A DNA stretch of 64,000 bases. It comes from Simplicillium sp. C3G150-2 (lineage: Eukaryota; Ascomycota; Sordariomycetes; Hypocreales; Cordycipitaceae). Of the stretch, positions 43,098 through 51,906 are shown piece after piece. A model generated the notes under the pieces. That model ran no database searches, had not been told where the DNA came from, and was given only the letters and a program-made list of their open reading frames with translations. The position numbers and the translations under genes are program-made. Position 1 is the first letter of the stretch. The number at the start of each line of letters is the position of its first letter. The stretch lies in the NCBI GenBank assembly GCA_022702485.1, contig JAJIYY010000004.1, forward strand, positions 2,542,001-2,606,000, read 5' to 3'.

Positions 43098-43274
43098 AGG
43101 TTGAGGATGAGGGTGAGGATGATAAGGATGAGGATGAGGGTGAGGGTGAGGGTGAGGATGAGGGTGAGGCGGAGGGGGGTTATTGGATGAAGAAACGGCG
43201 GTATCTTCCATGGGCAACGCCTGCGCCGGTGCCATAGCAGCGAGCATCAATGAAAGTGCGTGAAGAGGCTTCAT
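42588..43274 (-). CDS. Secreted Pro-His dipeptide-repeat protein
   Basis: 228 residues with a signal peptide (MKPLHALSLMLAAMAPAQA). Residues about 35-88 are almost purely Pro-His dipeptides, encoded by the GGTGAG-type hexamer array at 43011-43170. After that comes a Pro/Gly/Asp/Tyr/His-rich region with repeats (GPGPHPDTYQGPPPGPPPGP, DPDTSHHTDYHPPPKPDYSD, DPDTSHHTGYHGGY). Such His-rich secreted proteins could bind metals (Zn, Cu, Ni) or act in the wall; this is inference from composition. Repeat number is likely to vary between strains. The frame ends at 42588, but the next frame stays open and His/Gly-rich to 42323, so the true C-terminus is uncertain. Confidence 0.7.
43011..43170. repeat. 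Hexanucleotide coding repeat array (GGTGAG type)
   Basis: About 26 copies of GGGTGA/GGATGA hexamers on the plus strand, which read CCTCACCC..., that is Pro-His, on the coding minus strand. Frame-preserving expansion or contraction in 6-bp steps is expected. Not telomeric: it is inside an ORF and lacks TTAGGG. Confidence 0.9.
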
Positions 43275-44713
43275 GGTTGCTTCCTGTAGTAGCTCTTGAC
43301 AAAGTGTGAATGTTTCTTAATGTAAACTGGGTTGTAGAAAACTAAACGCAACTCCCATTTGGGTCGCGACGGATGCTCTCTTTTATAGAAAAAAAGGTTC
43401 TTATATGCTTTTCGTTTGACTTGGGGTGATTCCGCTGCAGTCTTTTGTACAAGACAAACGCTGAACAGACGAAATATCATCCAGCAGAGTCCCTCAAACA
43501 TGTCGAACATCGTGACAGGGCCCCAAGTCTAGCAGTCTTGTCTCTTTTACAACGCCTGTAGTGTAAACGGATCACACATCCGAGTATACTTGACTTGGGA
43601 ACCTGGAATGTAAGTTGGCTGGTGCGAGTGAGACCAGAGCTGAATGGTCTTGGGATATTTCACGCTGTCCGTGTCGAGCGGGGAAACAAATGCACACATT
43701 TGAGCTTCTTTACATGTCGTTTTTGCTAGAAAGGGGAAACTTGCGTGCAAAATTGAGCCACTGGTAAGTTATCTGACCTCGTGGCTCTCCAACCCGGGGA
43801 AGAGCTCTTAAACCGTACCGGCACAGTGGTCGCCAAAGGTAACCTTTCGTGCAAGAAATCGCCTCCCCAATCAAAACGTCAATCTACTCGCTTTTCGTAA
43901 GCGTTTGACAATGGCTTTCCTTAAGCCCATCTGAACTGTATGAGGCAGTGGCTGTTGCTGCGGGGGGCCATATGGAGCGGCCAGGTTAATCCCGCAGAGG
44001 TATGCCATCACAAAAACCCCTGGGACATGTCTACGACCCCGAGGTTGCAAGAAATTTGGTGTGTTTGTCTCTCGTTGCAAAATTTGCTGCACGTCAAGAA
44101 GCGCCACCCCAGGACAAAGTCAAGTTAGCGGTAAATAGATGTTGAGAAACGTGCACTTCACTCCAGGTTGCCGCGAGATGGAGTCGAAGAGTTAAAGAGA
44201 ACTTAAGGCCTACTGGTTGCCACAGGCGAGGCTCCAACCAAAGACTCGGGGCAAGTGTAGGGCGATGGATACGGGACAGGCTTGACGCTCTGTCTCAAAT
44301 AGCAGGGGTCCTATGGGCACTTGATAAGAGTAATGCCGATCGATTCCAAGTGACGGGTGTTTGAGATCCTAGCTTGAAGTCCGGTTGCACGGAGAGGCTC
44401 GTCCCGAGCCTACTGTACAGCAGACTGGTTTGTCTGAGACAATGGGTGCAGTCGAGCTAGCGCCAACATTGACTTTGACGCCGACCCCACGATACTGCAA
44501 TGCCAAGTTGTCAAGCTTTCACAGCTGAAGTGAGATGTCTTGGCTTGTTTGCCAGATCAAGTCAGATCGCCAATTATTGACTAGGACGGACAGCCAAGCG
44601 AAACAGAATCTCATGTATGCGAGACCAAGACATTTCACCTTTCCCACCACCGCAGCACAGTCCACTGGAAATTCTGGCAAGGGTGCAGTCTCCCCCCAAA
44701 AAAAAATGCAAAA
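43275..44713. other. Intergenic, no gene seen
   Basis: Promoter of the leftward Pro-His protein gene and the downstream side of tRNA-Ser. Short open frames (43547-43750, 43871-44107, both minus) show no protein features. No second RNA gene recognised. Confidence 0.4.
44698..44706 (-). terminator. Pol III terminator of tRNA-Ser
   Basis: Run of nine T on the minus strand starting 8 bases after the tRNA 3' end, as expected for RNA polymerase III. Confidence 0.75.
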
Positions 44714-44810
44714 CGACAGAAGAGAGATTCGAACTCTCGCTCCCGAAGGAAATGGCTTGACATCCAGAACAAATAGCAGGCCATCGCGTTAACCACTCCG
44801 CCATCCTGCC
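44714..44810 (-). tRNA. tRNA-Ser (GCT) with 16-nt intron
   Basis: The minus strand folds as a class II tRNA. Acceptor stem GGCAGGA / TTCTGTC (two G-U pairs) with discriminator G; D arm GCG...CGC with GTGGTTAA; anticodon stem ATGGC / GCCAT with loop C-T-GCT-A...A; a 16-nt intron after position 37 (TTTGTTCTGGATGTCA); a variable stem-loop TCC-TTCG-GGA; and T arm GAGAG-TTCGAAT-CTCTC. Anticodon GCT reads serine AGC/AGU. The B box is AGTTCGAATCT. Intron position is canonical. Confidence 0.92.
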
Positions 44811-46046
44811 GACGATATCCATTGCGGGGAGCTAATTCCGCTTATACGTGGGGCCTACCTTTTACAATTGAGAACGATTGCAGAGTTCAATTGAGAAGTA
44901 CTATTTGCAAATATTGTTACACGGTTAAATAGATGTTAAGATTTGTAAATGGTGTTACTCATTCATCACCGCAAGCCAAAGATTCAGCTACTCCCAGTTT
45001 TGGGGGAGGTATCGCGAGAGTCACGGCGAGCAACTACACAGCTTCCCCTTCGGAGTCGGTACCGAGGCGCCAAAGAACCTTGACGGTTGCTGCTTCAGCC
45101 AGACTCCGCCAACGTGACGTAGCGCATCTTATCTTTGAGCTTTCCAAGATACAAAATAAAGAGTGTCTAGTCATAAATTCAGGATGGTCGCATTCCGAAG
45201 CTATCCGAATCGTCGCAACAGGAAGGTTGGATTCGGCGTGCGCCGCCGTCGAAGCTGAGCAATTACTCGATCGGGAAGGTCGCGAATAAGCTTGAAACGG
45301 GCAGTGCGCGAAAATGGAGTCTGGCTGTTGCAGAAGCACAGGGCTATGCTTGCTGATCTGCTAATGCAATTTGCGTGCAAGTAAATGCCCCAGAGTCCAT
45401 TGTCGACTTGTCCCAGATGGCCAAGTGTCCCAGTGCTCCGTGTCCCAGATAGGCTGCTTGTTCCGGCAAAGCTGACGGGCATTCAGTTGATCTACCTCTT
45501 GGCATGGCCTTTCTTGTTCAATCGTTGGGCGTTCCTTGCTCGTTCGTTCCACTTTGGCTAGAATTCGTTATGCTTTTGCTGGGGTTCCCCTCACACACTT
45601 TCCGGGGCTCAAATTAGACTATAATTTAAAGCGGTAGGTGATGCTGGGGAACCATGGCCACATACGAGGTCAGTTGTAACATCTTTGCCCAATTCAGCAA
45701 GACTGTTGCGCGTTGGCCCATTTCAACTTGTTATATCGTATTTATAGCTAAACTACTACTAGAAGGCAGAATCGACGTGCGCATAGCCGCCTTCCAGATA
45801 ATCCCTCGTGTTGCCCATCAGCAAATACCACCTACCATATCCAGGTAATAATCGCTCACAATAGAGCTTCAAGTCGTTCACGATATGTCTTCCCCAGGAA
45901 CCTGTAAATTGTATAAAGAGAGCCTCCATTCCTTTCCCCCAGAAACGTTTTGATTTCCCCCAGACCAACCAGCCCCAGCACAGCCCAACAGTCCTCCCTC
46001 TACTGTATATACTTCCTCGGCCCAGCACTGCCCAGCCCAGCCCATC
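44811..46046. other. Intergenic: tRNA 5' flank and trypsin promoter
   Basis: No gene recognised; the frame 44933-45289 plus (118 codons) lacks any family likeness. The last 150 bp hold a TATA box and pyrimidine/CCCAGC-rich DNA before the trypsin start. Confidence 0.45.
45912..45917 (+). promoter_or_regulatory. TATA box of trypsin gene
   Basis: TATAAA in context TTGTATAAAGAGAG, 130 bases before the ATG at 46047, the usual distance for a regulated fungal gene with a short leader. Confidence 0.6.
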
Positions 46047-46805
46047 ATGAAGTACCAACTCTCCGTTCTTCCCCTTCTGTCCCTTGCCTCCGCCGGCACC
46101 CTTCGCCGCGGCGTCGACATTGTCGGTGGCGAGGAAGTCGACATCAAGTCGTACCCCTACCAGGTGCTGACCCGCATCGACGGCGAGCAATGGTGCGGCG
46201 GCACCATCGCCAACAAGCGCCACATCATCACCGCCGCCCACTGCCACGTCGGCTTCGAGAAGAACTCGTTTAGCATCCGCGTCGGCAGCAACAGCGCCAC
46301 CAGCGGCGGCAAGATCTACAACGTGACCAAGGTCCACGTCCACCCGGACTACGCCAGCAAGAACAACCACGACGTCGCCGTCCTCGACTTGGCTCAGGAC
46401 ATTGCCTTTGGCCCCGGCGCCCAGCCCATCTCTGGCATCCAGGACACCACCGTCCCCGACGGCACCGACGGCGTTGTTTCCGGCTGGGGTGACTTGCAGT
46501 CTGGCGGCCCTCACACCACCACGCTGCACGCCGTCCACGTCCCCATTGTCAACCACGACGAGTGCGCCCGCGACTACCAGAAGAACGGCAGCCCCATTGA
46601 CGACACCATGATCTGCGCCGGCTTCCCCGAGGGCGGCAAGGACTCCTGCCAGGGCGACTCTGGAGGCCCTTATGTTGTGGCCAACAAGCTGGCTGGTATT
46701 GTCTCCTTTGGCGAGGGCTGTGCCGAGGCGGGCTTCCCCGGTGTGTACACTGACGTTACCAACGATTCGGTTCGCGCCTTCATCAAGCAGTACGCTGGTA
46801 TCTAA
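46047..46805 (+). CDS. Secreted trypsin-like serine protease (S1)
   Basis: Intronless, 252 residues. Signal peptide MKYQLSVLPLLSLASAG, a very short propeptide (TLRRGVD), then the mature start IVGGEEVDIKSYPYQV. Catalytic triad visible: His in TAAHC, Asp in NNHDVAVLDL, Ser in GDSGGP. Asp six residues before that Ser (KDSCQGDSGGP) sits at the S1 pocket base, so cleavage after Arg/Lys is expected. Cys residues are fewer than in animal trypsins, as in Fusarium trypsin. Extracellular protein digestion; in insect- and plant-associated fungi such enzymes are often host-induced. Strong G/C third positions suggest high expression. TATA box at 45912. Confidence 0.97.
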   Translation: MKYQLSVLPLLSLASAGTLRRGVDIVGGEEVDIKSYPYQVLTRIDGEQWCGGTIANKRHIITAAHCHVGFEKNSFSIRVGSNSATSGGKIYNVTKVHVHPDYASKNNHDVAVLDLAQDIAFGPGAQPISGIQDTTVPDGTDGVVSGWGDLQSGGPHTTTLHAVHVPIVNHDECARDYQKNGSPIDDTMICAGFPEGGKDSCQGDSGGPYVVANKLAGIVSFGEGCAEAGFPGVYTDVTNDSVRAFIKQYAGI

Positions 46806-47472
46806 GGGCAGAGCCAATGGGAATGAGACCCAAGGCAATGAGGAATAGTATATACATGTATATAAATATATATATATGGACATATATATAGACATATGTA
46901 TAACGAATCAAACTTTATGATGGACTATCACGTACTTGTACAAACTGATGAGTAGTGTAAATTAGATGTCAGACTAGCTTTCGGGAGCGCTTCTGTTGAC
47001 AAGTCTAGATTAGGCTTGGTTGACTTTTTTTTCATTTCAAGGGAATTAACAAACAAAAATGAAGCACGCCAGCTAAATCGCCTATTACACACGCATTGCA
47101 TCTAATGACCCAATGCAGTGTCAGCGCCACAGAGCCTCGCCAATCGTTTAGCTTCCAGGACGATTTACAGCGGGTAGACGGCGCACTGGACTGCCCAATT
47201 GGGCCCCCGACAGCGCTCCCCACAGCACTAATAACAGCCAACTACAGCACTCACCTCAGCTCAGCTCAGGCACCCCCCCCCCCCCCCCCCCCCGACCATT
47301 CTACCGCGTGCGCAGCCTCGGCGCGCCGGAGTATATGCCTTTAACAATCATGCAGCATACAGCCGTTATTATATATCGCCATCCCCTCACTTCCCCTCAT
47401 CAACCTCTTCACGTTTTTACCATCATCAACACCAGGCATCATTAATATCGCCATCACCAACGTCTAATCGCC
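46806..47472. other. Intergenic with poly(C) tract
   Basis: Trypsin 3' flank with a TATATA-rich stretch at 46849-46900, then the esterase promoter with a 21-base C run at 47273-47293 and a pyrimidine-rich leader at 47380-47460. No gene seen. Confidence 0.45.
47273..47293. repeat. Poly(C) homopolymer run of 21
   Basis: Unbroken run of 21 C, about 180 bases before the hydrolase start, after a CAGCTCAGCTCAGG repeat. Possible i-motif/G-quadruplex-capable tract; length may be unreliable in short-read assembly. Confidence 0.75.
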
Positions 47473-48639
47473 ATGGCGCAAAAACACCCCTGGTCCTCCT
47501 ACCAGCCCCTCAAGCTCCTCCTCCAGCTCACCTACACCGCAGCCCTCGTCGCCCGCCTCCCCTACTACACCATCGTGTCTCTCATCCCCTCCCTGCGCCC
47601 CAACCCCCAATGGACATTCAAGCAATCCTTCCTCACGCACGTAGTCTACACCCTCCTCTCCAACATCTCCCGCCTCGGCATCACCACTCCCTTGAGTCTC
47701 GCCCCGGGAAAAGAAGGCCGTCGCTTCCAGCGCATCCCGCCCGGCCCAGCGGCCATCTACAAGGGTCCGCTCTTCTCGCACCGCACTAAGCCCGCCGAGG
47801 TGGGCGGTACCTGGTTCCCCGATTCGCCTGGGCAGGATATCTCGTCCAAAACAGTGGTGTTGTATTTCCACGGAGGCGCCTTTGTACAGTATGACGGACG
47901 CACGGAGAACTGCGAGCCGCTCTCCAAGTACTTTATCAACAAAGGGACCGCGGATGCAATGTTCTCCGTGCAGTATCGCCTGTCGGGGTATGGTGGGTTG
48001 AATCCGTTCCCGGCAGCGTTGCAGGATGCGCTGGCGGCGTATGTGTTTTTGGTCCGGGAGTTGAAGGTCCCTGCGAGTCAAATTGTGGTGGCGGGTGATA
48101 GTGCGGGAGGCAATTTGACGATTGCGCTGTTGAGGTATCTAGCCGAGTTTGGGGAGCAGATTGATGTGCCGTTGCCAAAGGCGGCGGTTGTGCATTCGCC
48201 GTGGGTTGATCCCTCTTATACGGACATCAAGGACAATAAGCGCTACAGCACTGATTTGCTACCAACCAATTTCTTGGGTAAGTTCACTCGCAATATGAGG
48301 TGTCACAAGCATCATGAGATTTGCGGTGCTAACATCACAGACTGGGGTTTCCATGCGTACACAGACGGCCAAGACGCATACAGCCCTTACATTGTCGCCC
48401 TCGGCTCACCATTCAAGACGTCTGTCCCCATTTTCGCCAGCGCGGCTACTGAAGAAATTCTCTATGACCATATCGTTCGCTGGGCGAAGGAGATGCAGGG
48501 CGTGGAGGGCAATGTGGTGGAATTGTACCATGAGAAGAATGCCGTGCACGATTCTTACCTGGCGGGCCACTTGACGGGTTTTGAGGGGAGTGCGTGGACG
48601 GTTGCGACTGAGGTTGCTAGATTTGTCAAGGGTCTTTAA
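47473..48639 (+). CDS. Alpha/beta-hydrolase, HSL-type esterase/lipase
   Basis: Two exons (47473-48277 and 48341-48639) give 367 residues. It belongs to the alpha/beta-hydrolase fold-3 (hormone-sensitive-lipase-like) group: oxyanion-hole motif YFHGGAFVQYDG near residue 140, nucleophile elbow VAGDSAGGN near 205, acid residue probably in SAATEEILYDH and His in KNAVHDSYL near the end. The N-terminus holds one hydrophobic stretch (LLLQLTYTAALVARLPYYTIVSLIP), a likely membrane anchor, as in fungal steryl-acetyl-hydrolase-like esterases. The 63-bp intron is a multiple of three and stop-free; reading it would insert 21 residues between FL and DWGFHAY, so I treat it as an intron (GTAAGT donor, CTAAC branch, CACAG acceptor). 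Substrate unknown. Confidence 0.9.
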   Translation: MAQKHPWSSYQPLKLLLQLTYTAALVARLPYYTIVSLIPSLRPNPQWTFKQSFLTHVVYTLLSNISRLGITTPLSLAPGKEGRRFQRIPPGPAAIYKGPLFSHRTKPAEVGGTWFPDSPGQDISSKTVVLYFHGGAFVQYDGRTENCEPLSKYFINKGTADAMFSVQYRLSGYGGLNPFPAALQDALAAYVFLVRELKVPASQIVVAGDSAGGNLTIALLRYLAEFGEQIDVPLPKAAVVHSPWVDPSYTDIKDNKRYSTDLLPTNFLGKFTRNMRCHKHHEICGANITDWGFHAYTDGQDAYSPYIVALGSPFKTSVPIFASAATEEILYDHIVRWAKEMQGVEGNVVELYHEKNAVHDSYLAGHLTGFEGSAWTVATEVARFVKGL

Positions 48640-49067
48640 TTCGCTAGTTATTATTAGCTACGGTTGATGGATCGGTTGGGCTGGCGAGTCAGATTGGTTT
48701 GTGAGCACAACGTGGGTGTCAGTGGTCCACGCAGCACTAGCAATTGGACTTTGGTCAATCAAATTAATGAACAAATAACGCATGTAATTCAATGCATCTC
48801 ACTTAAGACCCATGAATACAATACATTTTAAGCTGTTAAGAATATTTGCCCATTGTCAAATATGAATATGAATTTTAACTTTGCCATCAGCACTAATACC
48901 ACATACACCGTACACGGTCCGTGACTCACCGTGGCGAGTTCCACCTCCACCGAACCCACCGTGTAACCAATATAAACTCGTCTCACTCACCCACATCACT
49001 TACCATCCACCACTTCACCATTGACAGTACAGCACAGACAATACAGATAGAACAGTAACAACTCAAA
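48640..49067. other. Intergenic: promoter of LOG-family gene
   Basis: 3' flank of the hydrolase gene and promoter of the next gene. A GTGACTCACCG word at 48921-48931 contains TGACTCA (Gcn4/AP-1-type core), 140 bases before the start. No gene seen. Confidence 0.4.
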
Positions 49068-49800
49068 ATGACACAAGACAACAAGCCCGTCGTCTGCGTC
49101 TTCTGCGGCGCCAGCGCCGGCTCCAGCCCCGCCCACATCGAAGCCGCCCGGTCGCTTGGGCGCTTAATCGCAGAAAAGGACATGAAGTTAGGTAAGGCAC
49201 TCTCTCTCTCTCTCATAGTTCCCACGGAAATCAATCTAACTCTGTCTCGTAGTTTATGGCGGCGGCACAGTAGGCCTCATGGGCGAAGTAGCCAAGACCG
49301 TCTGCTCCCTCAAGGGCCCCTCATACGTCCACGGCATCATCCCCGAAGCCCTCGTCAAGTACGAGCGCGACGGCACCTACGCCACCCTCAACGCCGCCAA
49401 CCAGTTCGTCCCCGACCAGGACCAGTACGGCACCACCACCGTCGTCAAGGACATGCACACCCGTAAGAAGATCATGGCCGAGGAGGTCTTCAAGGGCGGT
49501 CCCGGGTCGGGCTTCATCGGCTTACCCGGCGGTTACGGAACCATGGAGGAACTGTTCGAAGTGATTACGTGGAATCAGTTGGGGATTCACAAGAATGGAA
49601 TTTGTCTGTTCAACGTAGAGGGGTACTGGGATGGCATTATTCAGTGGCGAGATAAGGCTGTTGAGCAAGGGTTTGTCAAGGCTCCCAACAAGGATATTGT
49701 GGTGACGGCGACGGATGCGGAGGGCGTGATTGAGGCGTTGCAGAAGTATCAGGTTTCTGAGGGGACGTTCAAGTTGCAATGGGGACTCAATAACTCATAA
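49068..49800 (+). CDS. LOG-family cytokinin riboside 5'-monophosphate phosphoribohydrolase
   Basis: Two exons (49068-49191 and 49253-49800) give 223 residues. Signatures of the LOG (formerly lysine decarboxylase-like) family: VCVFCGASAGSSPAHIEAA at the start, VYGGGTVGLMG across the splice junction, and PGGYGTMEELFEVITWNQLGIHKN. LOG enzymes release the base from nucleoside monophosphates, activating cytokinins in plants and some fungi and acting more broadly in nucleotide turnover. Catalytic Glu is in GTMEELFE, Arg in HTRKK region. The intron starts with CTCTCTCT repeats. The cytosol is expected, as no targeting signal is seen. Whether this fungus makes cytokinins cannot be read here. Confidence 0.93.
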
Positions 49801-49984
49801 CTACACACGCACACAGACACCCCGTTCACTCTTACGCAGAGGGCTGACGCCAAACATAGACATGTATAGATATAGACGCCCGTAGATGATTCTTTTGGAT
49901 AGAAAAAAAAATAGAAACAACTAAACCATAACAGCAACAGTTCATTGTCATGTCACCCTGACTCTCTCAGTAATGTACAAGCTC

Positions 49985-50880
49985 CTAGCTCTCTTCCATC
50001 TCCTCGTCGTCATCATCATCCCCTTGACCCTCACTCACCAAATCCAACCAAGACTTGACCTCAAACTCATCATACAACTTGAACTGCTCAATGCCTTTCT
50101 TGCCCTCCGTCTTGGCCCCTACTAGCCCAATCGACGTATTCTCCACCGTCAGCTCCTTGTCCTGCGCCAAGCTCTCCCTCAGCGCCTTGAGGCCATGCTG
50201 CACCAGTTCTTCCCTCGAACAATCGGCAAAGTCGTCAATGTGTCGCTCGAGGTACGTTCGCGCCATCTGGCTGCGGGCGCCAATGGCAAACGCCACCATC
50301 TCCTCCGTCATGCCCGAGGGCTGGAAATCAAACAAGTGCGGGCCCGTCTCGTCGACGCCGGCAATCAGCAGGCCGACACCGTAGGGGCGCTTGCCGTACA
50401 TCTGGGTGTTGATCTGGGCCTTTTCGCCAATCATGTCGACGAGTGTGCGGATGGGCATGGAGCGGCCGTACGTCAGTCGGTGGCCCAGGCATTGCTGCTT
50501 CATGAAGTTGGAGAGGACGCGGGCGTCGGAAGTCAGACCGGCGATGGCGATGCCGACGTGTTCGTCAATGTTGAAGAGTTTCTTGTGGTACGAGGAGAGT
50601 TCTTCGGCGTTGCGCTGGTACTGTCAAAAGTTGTTGCTAACGATGCATGACCTAGGAACTTACCTTGACGGCGCACATGACGGCGTGGGTTTTGCTCACG
50701 ATGCCGACGACGACGGATCCGAGCTTCACGGCTTCTGCGGCATATTCGATTTGGAATATACGGCCTTGCGGCGAGCTGCGTGGGTTAGATGATGCTTGGA
50801 TTGATGGCAGAGGTATACTGTGGTAGGTAGGTGGGAGCTTACAATGTGACGGAATCGTTGTCGTAATTGTTTCTAAACAT
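49985..50880 (-). CDS. PRE5: 20S proteasome alpha subunit Pre5 (PSMA1, alpha6)
   Basis: Three exons (50843-50880, 50664-50775, 49985-50620) give 261 residues, matching PSMA1. It opens MFRNNYDNDSVTFSPQGR and continues with the alpha-subunit signature GRIFQIEYAAEAVKLGS. Further family matches: VGIAIAGLTSDARVLSNFMKQQCL, MYGKRPYGVGLLIAGVDETGPHLF, GARSQMARTYLERHIDDFADCSREELVQHGLKALRESL. The C-terminus is acidic (GDDDDDEEMEES). Alpha subunits form the non-catalytic gate ring. The first exon is only 38 bp, so start calls from open frames alone are wrong. Divergent from the serine-biosynthesis gene. Confidence 0.96.
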
Positions 50881-51906
50881 GATTGCGCTGGTTGCGGAAG
50901 CTGTATATCAAGGGGAGAGGAAATATGAAAGACCAGACAAAATTGGAATGGTGAGTGATTGACCGTGTTGATGGCAAGTCTGGCCGTTGCAGGTCGGTTC
51001 GTTGGAGATGATGGCGCTGGCCCAGGCAACCTAAGCTTCGTAGGCTGATAGGTTGGGGGAGCTGGCGCGTTAGCTTGGGCATGTATGGGCCGCGGATGAG
51101 CCGATACACCGCTTTCCATATTGGACACTGAAGCAGGACATTCATGGTGAATAAATGAATGTGCATTTATTTCAGCATTAGCTTGAGTTAAAAAGACGAC
51201 AAAAAATAAAAACAAAGGCGGAAGTGGTTTTACATTTTTTTCTGCTCAATTTTTTTTTTCTAATAAATTGGGATTGCTTAGTATTGGCTTTATTATCCCC
51301 CGTACAAAGGGTATGGTGACAGCTACAGCTTGCACTGCCAATACAGCAAGTCCGTGTAAAATAAAACTAAATAATACAGTCAGTATGCTATTAAAGAAGT
51401 ATTGTATTTTCCTATCATTATTTTTTGGTTTTCAATAAATTTCTTTTTCTGGTATAGGTCTATTATAGGCTCAGCTCAGCTCTATGACTTGATGCAAGGG
51501 GCCGACAGCGGACCAGCGTCATTCTGTACTAGCAGCTGTCGCAGCTGGCAGCTCCCGATTTGCAGCTGTTGCCCCTCCATGACCACAGCTTCATGACTTT
51601 ATCCCTCCAGGTGCTCCAAGTGGGGTGAAAGTGGGAGACTCTATTTACCGCAACCATCCAAAAGATAAAAACCTGCATCCCTCCCTCTTCTTTTTCTTTT
51701 TCTTTTTGAATTGCTGTCTTCTGGCTCAATTGATCTTGACCCTGTCTGCATTTGCAAAACTCCGAGATAATAATAAAATCTATACAACCCATCTCTCTGT
51801 TTTGTCCTTGCCTGTCCACTACGTCACTGACTCACAGCTTCACCAACTACTTTCAACAGAAAGCTCTCCAACCACTAAAAACGACAAGAGTCTACAAGCA
51901 GTAAAA
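50881..51906. promoter_or_regulatory. Divergent region between PRE5 and SER1 genes
   Basis: About 1 kb. The minus frame 50652-51215 and others are shadows. AT-rich at 51180-51440, then CAGCTGTCGCAGCTGGCAGC repeats near 51530, a TTCTTTTTCTTTTTCTTTTTG pyrimidine tract (51687-51708) marking a likely transcription start zone, and a TGACTCA element at 51828-51834. Confidence 0.5.
51828..51834 (+). promoter_or_regulatory. Gcn4/CpcA-type element TGACTCA
   Basis: Perfect TGACTCA 73 bases before the SER1 start. This is the binding core of the cross-pathway control activator (Gcn4, CPC1/CpcA), fitting an amino-acid biosynthesis gene. It may lie inside the 5' leader, so use is uncertain. Confidence 0.5.

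Noticed and set aside
43011..43170. Telomere-like or interstitial telomeric repeat
   Set aside because: Unit is GGTGAG/GGATGA, not TTAGGG, and it keeps a coding frame.
42687..43190. 167-codon plus-strand frame rich in RVRVRV
   Set aside because: Antisense reading of the Pro-His hexamer array.
44933..45289. 118-codon plus-strand frame near the tRNA
   Set aside because: No recognisable family, overlaps an equally long antisense frame, no start context.
45759..46895. 378-codon open frame on the minus strand
   Set aside because: Antisense to the well-supported trypsin gene; Val/Gly/Ala/Asp-rich composition comes from GC-rich codons.
51625..51906. N-terminal extension of SER1
   Set aside because: Reads through a TTCTTTTTC pyrimidine tract giving FFFFFFLN; family start is MPNREDITYFGAGPA at 51907.
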